Numbered from the stretch's first letter, positions 1 through 6,900 are shown. The stretch is DNA of 7,415 nt from Candidatus Brocadiia bacterium (GCA_020062035.1 JAGUXD010000186.1:1-7415); one strand, 5' to 3'. Notes: generated by a model not told the origin, from the letters alone. Translations and numbers: made by a program.

Positions 1-330
1 TTAAGCGGTAGATTAAGCAGTAGTAAAGGCGTATGGGATAGTATTCCCCCCTATCACCTTGAATTTCAATCTAACCCATTGTCAGTCAGTGGGTTATATT
101 ACTTTTGGGGTATTAAAAACCTTGCATATATGCAACCTTTGGTCTTCTTAAACAAGAAGGTGATTCTATTTTCTGAAATTATCTGGATGGTTTATAAGAT
201 TGTTTGGACATCCCGGAATAAGGTTAGCAAACCCAAACCGCTTCTAACTGAAAAACATAAAAAGATGGAGCAGGGATTTTTACGACACGTCGACCTCATC
301 TTCAACAACAGGTGGTTTCCAACGCTTTAA
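1..330 (+). CDS. C-terminal end of an unidentified protein, possibly a family 2 glycosyltransferase (5' end outside window)
   Basis: Frame 1 is open from the first base to a TAA at 328-330, 109 codons without a stop, which is unlikely by chance in DNA this AT-rich. A TTG at 79 could serve as a start, but nothing like a ribosome site precedes it and the frame continues upstream, so a truncated 3' end is the simpler reading. The fragment has an S-S-S-K-G stretch (about residues 6-10), then N-P-L and Y-Y-F-W-G-I-K-N (about 25-40), a hydrophobic segment (about 50-65), and a basic tail with E-Q-G-F-L near residue 90. This order resembles the tail of membrane-associated GT2 enzymes (S-x-S-x-G, then Y-Y-x-x-R-N, then a helix, then x-x-G-h-h-D), but R-N is K-N here and the catalytic domain is not in the window. 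It converges on the oxoamine synthase gene, 38 bp away. Coding status is moderately supported; the family is a guess. Confidence 0.5.
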   Translation, partial: LSGRLSSSKGVWDSIPPYHLEFQSNPLSVSGLYYFWGIKNLAYMQPLVFLNKKVILFSEIIWMVYKIVWTSRNKVSKPKPLLTEKHKKMEQGFLRHVDLIFNNRWFPTL

Positions 331-348
331 CTACCGGGATACGGTTTT

Positions 349-367
349 AACTTGCAACTTGAAACTT
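349..367. repeat. Short heptamer tandem repeat in the convergent gap
   Basis: AACTTGC, AACTTGA and a partial AACTT lie head to tail, about 2.7 units of 7 bp, in the 38-bp gap between the left-edge frame and the stop codon of the oxoamine synthase gene. I see no stem-loop with a T-run here, so no intrinsic terminator can be called for either gene. Function unknown; it may simply be a slippage product. Confidence 0.5.
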
Positions 368-368
368 T

Positions 369-1550
369 TTACAATAAGCCCATTTCTTTACTGACATCAG
401 AGCAAATCTCTAATACCTTATTTAGTTCCTTATCGGTATGGGTTGCCATATAACTTGTCCTGATGAGCGAGCCGTCAGGCGGAACTGCAGGTGAGATGAT
501 TGGATTAGTAAAAACACCGCGTTCAAATAGTTTTCGCCAGAAGCCAAAGGTGAGCATATCATCACCAAAGATTAGAGGCACTATCGGGGTCTGGGTTGGT
601 CCGATATTAAATCCTCGCTTTCGGTATTCCTGATGCATTTTATGAGTAATCTGCCAGAGTCGTTTGCGTCTCTGCGGCTCGGTTTTCAGAATCTTTAGTG
701 CGGTTAAAACAGTGGCAACTGCAGAAGGTGGCATACTTGCGCTAAAAATCAGGGCTCGGGCGTGATGTTTTATGTAACTAATCACCGATTCTTCACCGGC
801 AATGAATCCGCCTAATGAGGCAAATGATTTGCTAAAAGTTCCCATTATCAAATCCACATCGTCTTCAACTTGAAAATACTCGGCTGTGCCACTGCCGTTT
901 TTGCCCATTACACCAATGCCGTGGGCATCATCCACCATCAGACGGCATTTATATTTTTTCTTAAGTTTTACTATCTCGGGAAGATTAGCCAGGTCGCCTT
1001 CCATAGAAAAAACGCCGTCAACGATAATTAATGCTGAAGATGGGTCAGGGAGTTCTGTTAGAATCCGCTCCAGGTCTATGATGTCATTGTGTTTATATTT
1101 AATAGTTCTGCCAAAGGCAAGCCGGCAGCCGTCAACGATACTGGCGTGATTAGCACGGTCAATGATTGCGACATCATCTTTACCCACAATCGTAGAAATA
1201 ACACCCTGATTGGTCTGGAATCCGGTAGAGAATATCAGAGCCGCTTCCTTGCGGATGAAAGAGCCAAGTTCCCTTTCCAATTCCTCGTGGATATCAAGAG
1301 TGCCGTTAAGGAAACGGGAGCCGGTGCAACCTGAGCCGTATTTTTCTATGGCTTTGATTGCTGATTCTTTTACACGCGGGTCCTGGGTGAGACCGAGATA
1401 GTTATTTGAGCCAATCATTATCATTTTTCTTGAGTCAATAAAGACCTCGGTATCAGCACCTGATTGAATTGCCTTGAAATAAGGATAATAACCCTGTTCT
1501 TTAGCTTCTTTGGCTTTGGTATAATTATAACATTTAGAAAATATATCCAT
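369..1550 (-). CDS. Serine palmitoyltransferase-like alpha-oxoamine synthase (PLP-dependent)
   Basis: A 393-residue cytoplasmic fold-type I PLP enzyme of the alpha-oxoamine synthase family, which joins an amino acid to an acyl thioester with loss of CO2. Visible landmarks are NNYLGL (about 49-54), the early G-C-T-G-S-R-F-L-N-G-T segment, the cofactor-stacking His135 in A-N-H-A-S, the Asp207-Asp-Ala-His210 motif, and the Schiff-base Lys241 in G-T-F-S-K-S. T-F-S-K-S-x-A-S-x-G-G-F and the R-A-L-I-F-S-A-S-M-P-P segment are typical of the serine palmitoyltransferase branch; BioF and Kbl usually have G-T-L-G-K. The likely reaction is L-serine plus a long acyl-CoA or acyl-ACP giving 3-ketosphinganine, the first step of sphingolipid-type long-chain bases. 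Substrates cannot be read from sequence, and BioF-like or other oxoamine activity remains possible. Length is normal and the start M-D-I-F-S-K-C-Y fits the family. No bioF-cluster, acyl carrier or ketoreductase gene is adjacent. It has its own promoter and no Shine-Dalgarno. Confidence 0.9.
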   Translation of the reverse strand: MDIFSKCYNYTKAKEAKEQGYYPYFKAIQSGADTEVFIDSRKMIMIGSNNYLGLTQDPRVKESAIKAIEKYGSGCTGSRFLNGTLDIHEELERELGSFIRKEAALIFSTGFQTNQGVISTIVGKDDVAIIDRANHASIVDGCRLAFGRTIKYKHNDIIDLERILTELPDPSSALIIVDGVFSMEGDLANLPEIVKLKKKYKCRLMVDDAHGIGVMGKNGSGTAEYFQVEDDVDLIMGTFSKSFASLGGFIAGEESVISYIKHHARALIFSASMPPSAVATVLTALKILKTEPQRRKRLWQITHKMHQEYRKRGFNIGPTQTPIVPLIFGDDMLTFGFWRKLFERGVFTNPIISPAVPPDGSLIRTSYMATHTDKELNKVLEICSDVSKEMGLL

Positions 1551-1561
1551 AAAACATTTTC

Positions 1562-1590
1562 TCTATACACTTATAAAATATAACTGTCAA
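1562..1590 (-). promoter_or_regulatory. Sigma70-like promoter of the oxoamine synthase gene
   Basis: On the minus strand TTGACA (1590-1585, 6 of 6) is followed by a 17-nt spacer and TATAGA (1567-1562, 4 of 6). Only 11 nt separate the -10 box from the ATG at 1550, so transcription would begin about 4-6 nt before the start codon. No Shine-Dalgarno is present in that gap. This promoter makes the gene independent of the kinase upstream. An overlapping TATATT could be an alternative -10 but lacks a good -35. Confidence 0.65.
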
Positions 1591-1678
1591 GATAAAAATA
1601 AAGAATTAGTAAAAATAGCAGATAAGGAAAATTCAGCCACAGGCTTGCCCGGCCGTACGCGCGGATGTGTAGTTGCTT

Positions 1679-2569
1679 TTACTCGGGATGAAATTCTAAA
1701 CTTCTATAGCCATCTATTTGTGAGCGGATGTCTTCTATAACTTTCCGTGGTGTCTGGTATCTGATTTCTTTTTCCTTTGCCATCATTTTTTCTATGAAAT
1801 ATAGGACCAGAGGTGAGAAATTCTTGTTCTTTATCTCGTCTGACTGGATATTGGATAGGACTTGTTTTGCCATCACTTCTAAATCATTTGTTCCTGCAAA
1901 TGGTGTTTTGCCAGTAATCATATGATATAAGGTTGCGCCAAGAGAATATATATCACTACGGATATCAAGTCCGCCTTGTCCGCGGGCTTGCTCTGGCGAC
2001 ATATATGCAATCGTTCCGAAAGTAGTGGATTGTTCTTTTGCCTGTTCCGTTACACCCTTGGCTAATCCGAGGTCACATAATTTTACAATACCTTTTTTCT
2101 TGTCTAACAAAAGATTATCCGGCTTTACATCCCGATGCACGATATTCTGTGTATGCAGGTACTCTAAAGCACCAGCCACCTGCATAATAATCAGTAAAGA
2201 GAGTTCTTCGTTAATACCAATAGCATCTTCTTTGTCCTGTTGTGTTTTATCAATCAGTTCCTGAACTGTCTCGCCTTCTACGAACTCCATCACTAAATAA
2301 TGTAAGCCGTTTATTCCCTCTGGAGGGGTTACATAATATCCTTTCACGATATTAGGATGATTAAATTTGATAAGTAAATCCGCCTCTGTGCGGAATGACC
2401 GGAATAATGAAGGCATCTTTACTGTTTTAGGATAGATAATTTTTATAGCAATAATCCGATTGTTCCGGACTTCTTTTGCCTTAACAACCAGCCCCATTCC
2501 GCCGGCACCTAATTTGCCAAGTATTTTATAGCCCGGTAATGATTCTTGTTTACTTGAAGAATTAAACAT
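1679..2569 (-). CDS. Hanks-type Ser/Thr protein kinase, soluble
   Basis: A 296-residue protein that is almost entirely a eukaryotic-like kinase domain (about residues 14-270), phosphorylating Ser/Thr on protein targets with ATP. Visible elements: the glycine loop G21-x-G23-x-x-G26, ATP-anchoring Lys43 (A-I-K), helix-C Glu62, the catalytic loop His145-Arg-Asp147 through Lys149 and Asn152, Asp166 of the metal-binding motif, a Thr/Ser-rich activation loop and G-T-x-x-Y-M-S-P-E (about 185-193), then D-I-Y-S-L-G. The metal motif is D-L-G rather than D-F-G, a frequent variant. All catalytic residues are present, so it should be active. No transmembrane helix, PASTA, WD40 or TPR domain follows, so it is predicted to be cytosolic with no built-in sensor. 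I chose the ATG at 2569 over an in-frame TTG two codons upstream (2575), because the TTG would lie before the predicted transcription start. It is divergent from pilB and 128 bp upstream of the oxoamine synthase. Substrate unknown. Confidence 0.93.
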   Translation of the reverse strand: MFNSSSKQESLPGYKILGKLGAGGMGLVVKAKEVRNNRIIAIKIIYPKTVKMPSLFRSFRTEADLLIKFNHPNIVKGYYVTPPEGINGLHYLVMEFVEGETVQELIDKTQQDKEDAIGINEELSLLIIMQVAGALEYLHTQNIVHRDVKPDNLLLDKKKGIVKLCDLGLAKGVTEQAKEQSTTFGTIAYMSPEQARGQGGLDIRSDIYSLGATLYHMITGKTPFAGTNDLEVMAKQVLSNIQSDEIKNKNFSPLVLYFIEKMMAKEKEIRYQTPRKVIEDIRSQIDGYRSLEFHPE

Positions 2570-2577
2570 ATACAAAT

Positions 2578-2606
2578 ATTATATTTTCTTGCTTTGTTAA
2601 TTTCAA
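2578..2606 (-). promoter_or_regulatory. Promoter of the Ser/Thr kinase gene
   Basis: On the minus strand TTGAAA (2606-2601, 5 of 6) is followed by a 17-nt spacer and a perfect TATAAT (2583-2578). The ATG at 2569 follows after 8 nt, about where transcription would start, so the mRNA is predicted to be leaderless. The -35 box sits inside the spacer of the opposing pilB promoter. Confidence 0.7.
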
Positions 2607-2616
2607 TAGATATAAT
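2589..2616 (+). promoter_or_regulatory. Promoter of the pilB-pilT unit
   Basis: A perfect TATAAT at 2611-2616 lies 8 nt before the pilB ATG at 2625. The best -35 candidate is TTGCTT at 2589-2594 (3 of 6) with a 16-nt spacer, so the promoter has a strong -10 and a weak -35 and might need an activator. No Shine-Dalgarno precedes the ATG, again predicting a leaderless message. Confidence 0.55.
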
Positions 2617-2624
2617 AAATAATC

Positions 2625-4340
2625 ATGAGTCCAGTACAGAAAAAGAGACCTTTTGGCGAGATTGCTTGCGAAATGAAATTGGTGACCGACGAGCAACTCA
2701 AGGAAGCCTTGGAAATCCAGAAAACACTCGCAGCAAGTGGGACGAAAAAGAAAATCGGCGAGATTTTAGTAGATAGGATTATTTTAACACCCACTCAGGT
2801 AACCGCAATTCTGGCTAAACAGTCAAACCTGAAATTCGTTAAAATCTCATCAGGCACAATTCCGAATGAGATTATAAAATTAGTTCCGAAAAACCTGGCA
2901 ATGGAGTACAAGATTGTGCCGGTCCAGAAAAAAGGCAAGCTGATTACCGTTGTTTCTCATATACCTCTGGATATATTTAGTTTTGATAACCTCAAATTTG
3001 CCCTTAATAGTGATATAGAACTTATGTTGGCCAGTCCTGATGAAATCAATCAGGCACTTGCTAAATACTACGGCACTTCTATTGATGATTATAGCACTTT
3101 AGTTGGAGATATCGGTAGCGTAGATGTCTCTACTCGTGGTGGTAAAGATGAGGAGACGGTAGAAGACGACGCACCGATTATCAAACTTGTCCACACGATT
3201 ATTTCTGATGCAGTAAAAAGTCGTGCCAGTGATATCCATATTGAGCCGATGGAAAAGAACTTAAGGATTCGTTATCGCATAGACGGTGTCTGTAGAGAAA
3301 TAGATTCACCGCCTAAAAGGTTGCAATCGCCGATAATTTCCCGACTCAAACTTATGGCAGGGATGGATATTGCTGAAAAACGTAAGCCCCAGGATGGAAG
3401 AATTCCCATCTCTATAGAAAATAGAGAATTTGACCTGCGAGTATCTGCTCTACCCTCACAACACGGCGAAAGTATAGTGCTGCGTCTTCTGGAAAAGCAG
3501 TCGCTGGCTACCTTAGATGAATTAGGGTTTCATCCTGATGATTACCGCAGGTTCAGGTCCATCATAAAGCGTCCGAATGGCATCTTTTTAGTTACAGGTC
3601 CTACTGGCTCAGGCAAAACAACCACGCTTTATGCCGCAGTTAAGGAATTAAATAAACCCAATGTCAAAATTATAACTGCAGAAGACCCTGTAGAGTATGT
3701 AATGAACGGCGTAAATCAATCGCGGGTTCGTTCTGATATCGGCTTCACTTTTGCTTCTATCATCAGGGCGATGTTGCGTCAGGCTCCTAATATTATTCTG
3801 GTCGGCGAAATCAGGGATGTGGAAACCGCTGAGATTGCTATTCAAGCCGCTCTGACAGGACATCTGGTCTTTAGCACTCTTCATACTAACGATGCTCCTT
3901 CTTCGATTACTCGTTTATTAGATATGGGCGTGAAACCCTTTCTGGTCGCGGCATCAATCCAGGCAATTCTCGCTCAACGATTAATCCGTGTCCTCTGCCC
4001 TAAATGCAAACAACCTTACACACCAGAGGAAGAAGAACTTTCTACGATTGGATTATCACTTAAAGACCTTAAAGAGAAAACCCTTTATAAAGCAGTCGGT
4101 TGCGCGGAATGCAAAGAAGGTTATAAGGGCAGAAAGGGTATCTTTGAGTTGTTAGAGATGTCTTCTAAACTAAAAGAAATGTCTTTTAGAAAGGTTCCGA
4201 CCATTCAATTGCACGAAGAAGCCAGGATAAGCGGTGGTATGACAACCCTCCTTGAGGACGGCGTCAGAAAAATCATTGATGGTATGACCACAATTGACGA
4301 AGTAATTGCAATGAGTAGAAGGGTGGATATTACTTATTAG
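2625..4340 (+). CDS. pilB: PilB/GspE-family type IV pilus assembly (or type II secretion) ATPase
   Basis: A 571-residue hexameric AAA-like ATPase that drives pilin polymerisation at the inner membrane, contacting the PilC/GspF platform and PilM/GspL. It opens with an MshEN/GspE N-terminal domain (about 10-145, beginning F-G-E-I-A), a ligand- or partner-binding module that binds cyclic-di-GMP in some relatives. The motor domain follows: Walker A GPTGSGKTT (325-333), Asp box TAEDPVEY (351-358), Walker B I-I-L-V-G-E-I-R-D (390-398) and His box G-H-L-V-F-S-T-L-H (412-420). Near the C-terminus is the zinc-type tetracysteine C458-x2-C461 ... C493-x2-C496, present in PilB/GspE and absent from PilT. 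Length is normal for the family. The pilT gene directly downstream favours a pilus role over type II secretion. First gene of its unit, divergent from the kinase; the ATG at 2625 lacks a Shine-Dalgarno but lies 8 nt after a TATAAT, and the N-terminus fits homologues. Confidence 0.93.
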   Translation: MSPVQKKRPFGEIACEMKLVTDEQLKEALEIQKTLAASGTKKKIGEILVDRIILTPTQVTAILAKQSNLKFVKISSGTIPNEIIKLVPKNLAMEYKIVPVQKKGKLITVVSHIPLDIFSFDNLKFALNSDIELMLASPDEINQALAKYYGTSIDDYSTLVGDIGSVDVSTRGGKDEETVEDDAPIIKLVHTIISDAVKSRASDIHIEPMEKNLRIRYRIDGVCREIDSPPKRLQSPIISRLKLMAGMDIAEKRKPQDGRIPISIENREFDLRVSALPSQHGESIVLRLLEKQSLATLDELGFHPDDYRRFRSIIKRPNGIFLVTGPTGSGKTTTLYAAVKELNKPNVKIITAEDPVEYVMNGVNQSRVRSDIGFTFASIIRAMLRQAPNIILVGEIRDVETAEIAIQAALTGHLVFSTLHTNDAPSSITRLLDMGVKPFLVAASIQAILAQRLIRVLCPKCKQPYTPEEEELSTIGLSLKDLKEKTLYKAVGCAECKEGYKGRKGIFELLEMSSKLKEMSFRKVPTIQLHEEARISGGMTTLLEDGVRKIIDGMTTIDEVIAMSRRVDITY

Positions 4341-4343
4341 AAT

Positions 4344-4350
4344 AAAGGAG
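4344..4350 (+). promoter_or_regulatory. Shine-Dalgarno of pilT
   Basis: AAAGGAG lies 6 nt before the pilT ATG at 4357, in the 16-nt gap after the pilB stop. It is a near-ideal ribosome site, in contrast to the unit-leading genes in this window, which have none. Confidence 0.85.
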
Positions 4351-4356
4351 CAATTT

Positions 4357-5457
4357 ATGGCAGTTGAACTAACTAAATTATTGGATGTTGTTGTAGGGCA
4401 GGGCGCTTCTGATTTACATTTAACAGTCGGTTTACCACCGATGATTAGACTCTACGGTCGTTTAAGACCACTAACTCATCCGCCTCTTAGTGACGATGAT
4501 ACGGTTGGTTTTATGCGCTCGCTTACTTCAGAAAAACATCAACAGGAACTGAAGGAAAAAGGCGGTGTGGACCTCGGTTTTGCCTATGAAAAGAAGGCTC
4601 GTTTTCGTGTCGCTATTTATACTCAAAAGGGACACACAGGTTTGTCCCTTCGCCTCATCCCTAATAAACTAAAAACTGTAGATGAACTCGGTCTACCAAC
4701 AGTAGTAAAAGAGTTAATCCAAAGACCAAGGGGCTTGATTTTAGTTACAGGTCCTACTGGCTCAGGTAAAACCACAACACTTGCTGCAATGATAAACGAA
4801 ATAAACATAAACACTGATTGTCATATTGTTACAGTAGAAGACCCGATAGAATATTATCATGAGCATAAGAAATCCATTATTACCCAACGAGAAGTCCATG
4901 CGGATATCGGCTCGTTTTCAGAAGCCATCGTAAAGGCACTCAGAATGGACCCTGATGTAATTTTAGTAGGTGAGATGCGCGAGTTAGACACGATTCAAAC
5001 TGCTATTACTGCCGCAGAAACCGGCCATCTTGTCTTAGGAACGCTTCATACAACCGGTGCCGCTAAAACGATTAGTCGTATTGTAGATGTTTTTCCGCAT
5101 GAGCAACAGGAGCAAATCAGGACACAATTAGCCACCTCGCTTATTGCGATTCTCTCTCAGGTCTTGATGCCCAGAGCCGATGTTAAAGGCATGGTCGCAG
5201 GTTTTGAGATATTGGTCGTAACTAGCGCTGTTCAACATCTCATAAGAGAAAATCAACTCTATAAGATTGTTTCATCTATGCAAACAGGCGCTAAATTAGG
5301 AATGGTCCTACTGGATGATTACCTCTTTGACTTATATCTACAGAAAAAGATTAGCTATCAGGATATGATGGAATATTCACAGTCCCCGGCTGACTTGGCT
5401 ATAAAGATGCAGGAATATGCCAAACAACAACAATCCGCTCATAAAAAATCACAGTAA
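4357..5457 (+). CDS. pilT: PilT type IV pilus retraction ATPase
   Basis: A 366-residue cytoplasmic hexameric ATPase that powers pilus depolymerisation, and hence twitching motility, surface sensing and often DNA uptake. The N-terminus (L-L-D-V-V-V then G-A-S-D-L-H-L) is the PilT PAS-like domain. The motor shows Walker A GPTGSGKTT (132-140), an E-D-P-I-E-Y Asp box, Walker B V-I-L-V-G-E-M-R-E (201-209) and the His box G-H-L-V-L-G-T-L-H (223-231). The C-terminal A-V-Q-H-L-I-R-E (291-298) matches the A-I-R-N-L-I-R-E signature needed for retraction, with conservative changes. There is no tetracysteine, which separates it from PilB. Length is typical for PilT; PilU is a less likely alternative. It is co-transcribed with pilB (16-bp gap, good Shine-Dalgarno). 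pilC does not follow; instead the gene ends 9 bp inside the convergent cysS. Confidence 0.95.
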   Translation: MAVELTKLLDVVVGQGASDLHLTVGLPPMIRLYGRLRPLTHPPLSDDDTVGFMRSLTSEKHQQELKEKGGVDLGFAYEKKARFRVAIYTQKGHTGLSLRLIPNKLKTVDELGLPTVVKELIQRPRGLILVTGPTGSGKTTTLAAMINEININTDCHIVTVEDPIEYYHEHKKSIITQREVHADIGSFSEAIVKALRMDPDVILVGEMRELDTIQTAITAAETGHLVLGTLHTTGAAKTISRIVDVFPHEQQEQIRTQLATSLIAILSQVLMPRADVKGMVAGFEILVVTSAVQHLIRENQLYKIVSSMQTGAKLGMVLLDDYLFDLYLQKKISYQDMMEYSQSPADLAIKMQEYAKQQQSAHKKSQ

Positions 5458-6888
5458 TCTGTCCCAGCGGGATAATTCCTTCCGCCATTTTGTGCCTTGA
5501 GATGTATCTTCTAAAATAATTCCCTTTTTCTTGAGGGTCTCTCTTATCTGGTCTGCTTGTTTGTAATCCTTGTTTTCTCGTGCCTGTTCTCTCTCTTTTA
5601 TCAATCGCTCTATCTCTTTATCAAGTGTCTCTGGTGTATCCATCTCTAAAATACCAAGAACCTTATCAAAATTATAGAATTCTTCTTTAATAAATAATGC
5701 CTCTGTTCCGGAAATCTGGAGTTTGTTTATTTCATTTATCATATTAAATATTGTACCTAACGCCCCTGAAATATTCAGGTCATCATCAAGCGCATCCTCA
5801 AATGCCTTTTTTGTATCTGTTATCAACGTCTCGGAGTTTATGGCGCCGGAGGCGCCACTCTTCTTCTCAATCATCCGCTTGAAATTTATCAAACGCTCCA
5901 CAGCACCACGGGCGGAGTTTAGTCCTTCTATAGTAAAATTCATCTGCTGACGGTAATGAGAACTCATCAGCGCATATCTCAGGACCATCGGATGATAGCC
6001 CTTATTCAGGATGTCTTCTACCGTATAAAAATTACCTGATGATTTGGACATTTTCTGGTTATCTACTAAAAGATGTTTAGTATGGAACCAGTATCTGACT
6101 ACCGGCTGACCGGTATATGCCTCAGACTGAGCGATTTCGCATTCGTGATGTGGAAAGATATTATCTTCGCCACCTGTATGGATATCAAAAGTCCTGCCTA
6201 AATATTTCAATGACATCGCAGAACACTCCAGATGCCAGCCCGGGAAACCCTTTCCCCACGGGCTATCCCACTGCATCAGGTGTTTCGGGTCGTGCTTCCA
6301 GAGTGCGAAATCCAGCGGGTTCTCTTTCTCGCCTCTTATATCAACCCTTGCCCCTGCAATCAGATTCTCCAAGGTATTCCCTGATAGATGCCCATAATTC
6401 GGGAATTTACTGATTCTATAATAAATATTCCCCTCTCTTTCATAGCAATAACCTCTTTCCAATAGTTTCTTTATTAGTTCTATCATCTCCAGGATATGCT
6501 CTGTGGCTCTGGGATAATGACTGGCAGGGTGCAAATTAAGGGTTTTTGCTAAGTGGAAAAACTTATCTGTATAGAAGCGGGCGATTTCTAAAGGCGATTT
6601 CTTTTCTGCCTCTGCCGCTAATTGTATCTTGTCAATTCCTTCTTCATCTGATGTCAAATTATCGTCAGTTGTCAGATGACCGACATCCGTTATATTCATC
6701 ACCTGGATTACCTGATAGCCCTTATAACGAAGATACCTGCAGAGGATATCAGCGGCTATGAAAGAGCGGAAATTGCCAATATGCGGATGGCTATAAACCG
6801 TCGGACCGCAGGAATAGACCCGCACCTTATTTGTCTCTATGGGCTTAAATTCCTCTTTTTGCTTTGTGTAGGTATTGTGAAGATACAT
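5449..6888 (-). CDS. cysS: Cysteinyl-tRNA synthetase
   Basis: A 479-residue class I aminoacyl-tRNA synthetase that charges tRNA-Cys with cysteine in the cytosol; essential for translation. The Rossmann domain shows the HIGH-type signature H-I-G-N (36-39) and the K-M-S-K-S loop (279-283). The catalytic zinc ligands match those of the E. coli enzyme by position in motif: Cys27 (S-C-G-P-T-V-Y), Cys222 (H-L-E-C-S-A-M-S), His247 and Glu251 (P-H-H-E-C-E). The helical C-terminus ends with the family's A-D-x-I-R-x-x-L then G-I-x-L-E-D-T and G-T-x-W-R. It is slightly longer than the E. coli protein, with about 14 more residues between the first two cysteine ligands, mostly around the V-G-H-L-T region. 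The ATG at 6888 fits the usual start (h-x-N-T-x-T-x-x-K-E-E-F). An AGGAG at 6908-6904 is the nearest Shine-Dalgarno, but 15 nt away is long. Its 3' end overlaps pilT tail to tail. Confidence 0.97.
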   Translation of the reverse strand: MYLHNTYTKQKEEFKPIETNKVRVYSCGPTVYSHPHIGNFRSFIAADILCRYLRYKGYQVIQVMNITDVGHLTTDDNLTSDEEGIDKIQLAAEAEKKSPLEIARFYTDKFFHLAKTLNLHPASHYPRATEHILEMIELIKKLLERGYCYEREGNIYYRISKFPNYGHLSGNTLENLIAGARVDIRGEKENPLDFALWKHDPKHLMQWDSPWGKGFPGWHLECSAMSLKYLGRTFDIHTGGEDNIFPHHECEIAQSEAYTGQPVVRYWFHTKHLLVDNQKMSKSSGNFYTVEDILNKGYHPMVLRYALMSSHYRQQMNFTIEGLNSARGAVERLINFKRMIEKKSGASGAINSETLITDTKKAFEDALDDDLNISGALGTIFNMINEINKLQISGTEALFIKEEFYNFDKVLGILEMDTPETLDKEIERLIKEREQARENKDYKQADQIRETLKKKGIILEDTSQGTKWRKELSRWDRLL

Positions 6889-6900
6889 AGCAGGACTTTA

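Noticed and set aside
72..96. A 10-bp stem (with one T-G pair) and 5-nt loop around AACCCA/TGGGTT that could pass for a terminator.
   Set aside because: It lies inside the frame open from the left edge and is not followed by a proper T-run.
122..135. Perfect 14-bp palindrome TTGCATATATGCAA.
   Set aside because: Probably inside coding sequence, a single copy with no partner site; AT-rich palindromes of this size can arise by chance.
142..161. CTTCTT-AAAC-AAGAAG hairpin.
   Set aside because: Weak AT-rich stem within the same probable reading frame, with no T-run on either strand.
220..270. K-P-K-P-L-L-T-E-K-H-K-K resembling the linker of Tc1/IS630-type transposases.
   Set aside because: Too short and basic to be specific. 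No DDE catalytic residues or terminal inverted repeats are visible, and the surrounding frame fits a glycosyltransferase tail better.
886..1401. Overlapping plus-strand open frames opposite the oxoamine synthase gene.
   Set aside because: Shadow frames of a clearly coding minus-strand gene, with no recognisable domain or ribosome site. The same holds for frames opposite the kinase, pilB, pilT and cysS.
2594..2776. Short frames on both strands overlapping the start of pilB.
   Set aside because: They overlap the well-supported MshEN coding region in other frames and have no independent support.
5459..5474. TGTCCC-AGC-GGGATA stem as a pilT terminator.
   Set aside because: It is inside the cysS coding end, has a very small loop and lacks a following T-run.
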